Source: Streptomyces camponoticapitis
GTDB lineage: Bacteria; Actinomycetota; Actinomycetes; Streptomycetales; Streptomycetaceae
Direction: 5' to 3'
Assembly (NCBI RefSeq): GCF_014646115.1
Contig: NZ_BMMV01000004.1
Location: 62,001-126,000, forward strand
DNA length: 64,000 bases
In this document: positions 63,007-64,000 of the stretch, in pieces
Layout: each line of letters begins with the position of its first letter
Position numbering within the stretch: position 1 is the first letter of the stretch
The notes under the pieces: model-generated
Told to the model about the DNA's origin: nothing
The model's database searches: none
The model's input: only the letters and a program-made list of their open reading frames with translations
Made by a program: the position numbers and the translations under genes

Positions 63007-64000
63007 ATGGTGAGCAGTCCCGATCACGCGCCCATGCCCGACGCCACAGCTGGGCCGGACGCCCCGCGTACGCCCCATGTCGTCGTCGTCGGGGGCGGCA
63101 TCGCCGGTCTCGCCGCGGCCGACCGGCTGCTCTCCGCCGGGGCCCGTGTGACGCTCCTGGAGGCGACCGACCTCCTCGGCGGCAAACTCCGGGCCGGTGA
63201 GATCGAGGGCGCCCCCGTCGACCTCGGCGCCGAGTCCATGCTCGCGCGCCGCCCCGAGGCCGTCGCCCTCGCCCGCTCCGTGGGGCTCGGTGAGCGCCTC
63301 CAGCCGCCCGCCACGACCTCAGCCTCCGTCTGGTCGCGCGGCGGGCTGCACGCCATGCCCAAGGGCCATGTGATGGGCGTGCCGGCCGACGCCTCGGCCC
63401 TCGCCGGTCTGCTCTCCGCGGAAGGCGTCGCCAGGATCGACGGCGAACGGGACCTCCGCCCGGTGTCCGTCGGCGACGACGTGTCCATCGGCGAGTACGT
63501 CGCGGAGCGGCTGGGGCACGAGGTCGTGGACCGGCTGGTGGAGCCGCTGCTCGGCGGCGTCTACGCGGGCGACGCCTACCGGATCTCCATGCGCGCCGCC
63601 GTCCCCCAGCTCTTCGAGGCGCTCCGCACCCACGACTCGCTGCTCGACGCCGTCCGCGCCGTCCAGGCCAAGGCCGCCGAAAACCCGCGCACCGACGCCG
63701 TGTTCGCCGGTATCGACGGCGGTGTCGGCAGACTGCCGGGCGCCGTCGCGGACGCCGTACGGGCGCGTGGAGGCGACATCCGTACGCAGACGCCCGTCCT
63801 CGCCCTCACCCGCACCGCGGCCGGCTGGGCGGTCCGGACCGAGCGCGAGATCGTCGCCGCCGACGGGGTGGTCCTGGCGAACCCGGCCTGGTCCGCCGCC
63901 GCCCTCCTCGCGCACGAGTCACCCGCCGCGTCCACCGGACTCGCGGAGATCGAGTACGCCTCCATGGCGCTCGTGACGATGGCCTTCCGCCGCGCCGCCC
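63007..64000 (+). CDS. hemY: Protoporphyrinogen/coproporphyrinogen oxidase HemY (3' end outside the window)
   Basis: 331 codons are visible before the window ends. After about 20 polar residues comes the FAD site VVVVGGGIAGLAAADRLLSA and then LLEATDLLGGKLRAGEIEG, followed by DLGAESMLARRPEAVALARS and VVDRLVEPLLGGVYAGDAYR, all typical of HemG/HemY oxidases. In actinobacteria the enzyme mainly oxidises coproporphyrinogen III to coproporphyrin III on the coproporphyrin-dependent heme route. It is on the same strand as hemE. Confidence 0.94.
   Translation, partial: MVSSPDHAPMPDATAGPDAPRTPHVVVVGGGIAGLAAADRLLSAGARVTLLEATDLLGGKLRAGEIEGAPVDLGAESMLARRPEAVALARSVGLGERLQPPATTSASVWSRGGLHAMPKGHVMGVPADASALAGLLSAEGVARIDGERDLRPVSVGDDVSIGEYVAERLGHEVVDRLVEPLLGGVYAGDAYRISMRAAVPQLFEALRTHDSLLDAVRAVQAKAAENPRTDAVFAGIDGGVGRLPGAVADAVRARGGDIRTQTPVLALTRTAAGWAVRTEREIVAADGVVLANPAWSAAALLAHESPAASTGLAEIEYASMALVTMAFRRAA

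Overview
The window is high-GC actinobacterial DNA with GTG/TTG starts and ATGA/GTGA gene overlaps, almost certainly a Streptomyces chromosome. From about 23 kb to the right end the gene order matches a conserved Streptomyces core segment: HTH-MurA, aconitase, ngcEFG - rok7B7 - xylFGH - dxs, fadB/fadA, rnd, whiI, hemE and hemY. The assignment rests on recognised protein families and remembered gene order; no search was run.

Region 1 (1-14.8 kb) is the right part of a RiPP (ribosomally made, post-translationally modified peptide) cluster that continues beyond the left edge. A tight plus-strand operon encodes an APH-like kinase and a HopA1-like protein (the Ser/Thr phosphorylation/elimination pair known from class V lanthipeptides and thioamitides), an azoline-type YcaO ending in a PxPxP motif, two E1/ThiF-like proteins (the second fused to an RRE-like front and a nitroreductase-like tail), a separate short nitroreductase-like protein, a sulfotransferase and, last, a 59-aa precursor peptide with Cys/Thr/Ser-rich C-terminus. 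Across a terminator lie a carbamoyltransferase, a P450 and a methyltransferase, then two divergent SARP regulators whose intergenic region carries four heptamers at an 11-bp period.

Region 2 (14.8-19.0 kb, minus strand) looks like a second, minimal peptide-modification operon: a methyltransferase, a 26-aa acidic peptide ending in CLCYEAP with a near-perfect ribosome binding site, a 17-bp hairpin, a SagB-type flavin dehydrogenase with its own RRE-like N-terminal domain, an MFS exporter and a TauD-type dioxygenase. I do not recognise it as a described RiPP class. It may share regulators or enzymes with region 1.

Region 3 (19.3-22.9 kb) has a carotenoid oxygenase - membrane protein operon divergent from a PadR regulator, then two small membrane proteins.

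Region 4 (23.2-32.2 kb) has the HTH-MurA fusion, a DUF4236 protein, an SDR divergent from an XRE/MmyB-like regulator with a RibD-like reductase, aconitase with promoter palindromes, a degraded HTH remnant and an XRE/DUF397 pair.

Region 5 (32.2-49 kb) is carbohydrate-oriented: a secreted GH92 mannosidase divergent from the NgcEFG sugar importer, the ROK regulator Rok7B7, the XylFGH importer, DXP synthase and an amino acid permease. Region 6 (49-64 kb) is housekeeping: a membrane glycosyltransferase, beta-oxidation fadB/fadA, an inverted-repeat element, RNase D, the sporulation regulator WhiI, DUF3000, hemE, a CoA-disulfide-reductase-like flavoprotein, a DUF4349 lipoprotein and the start of hemY.
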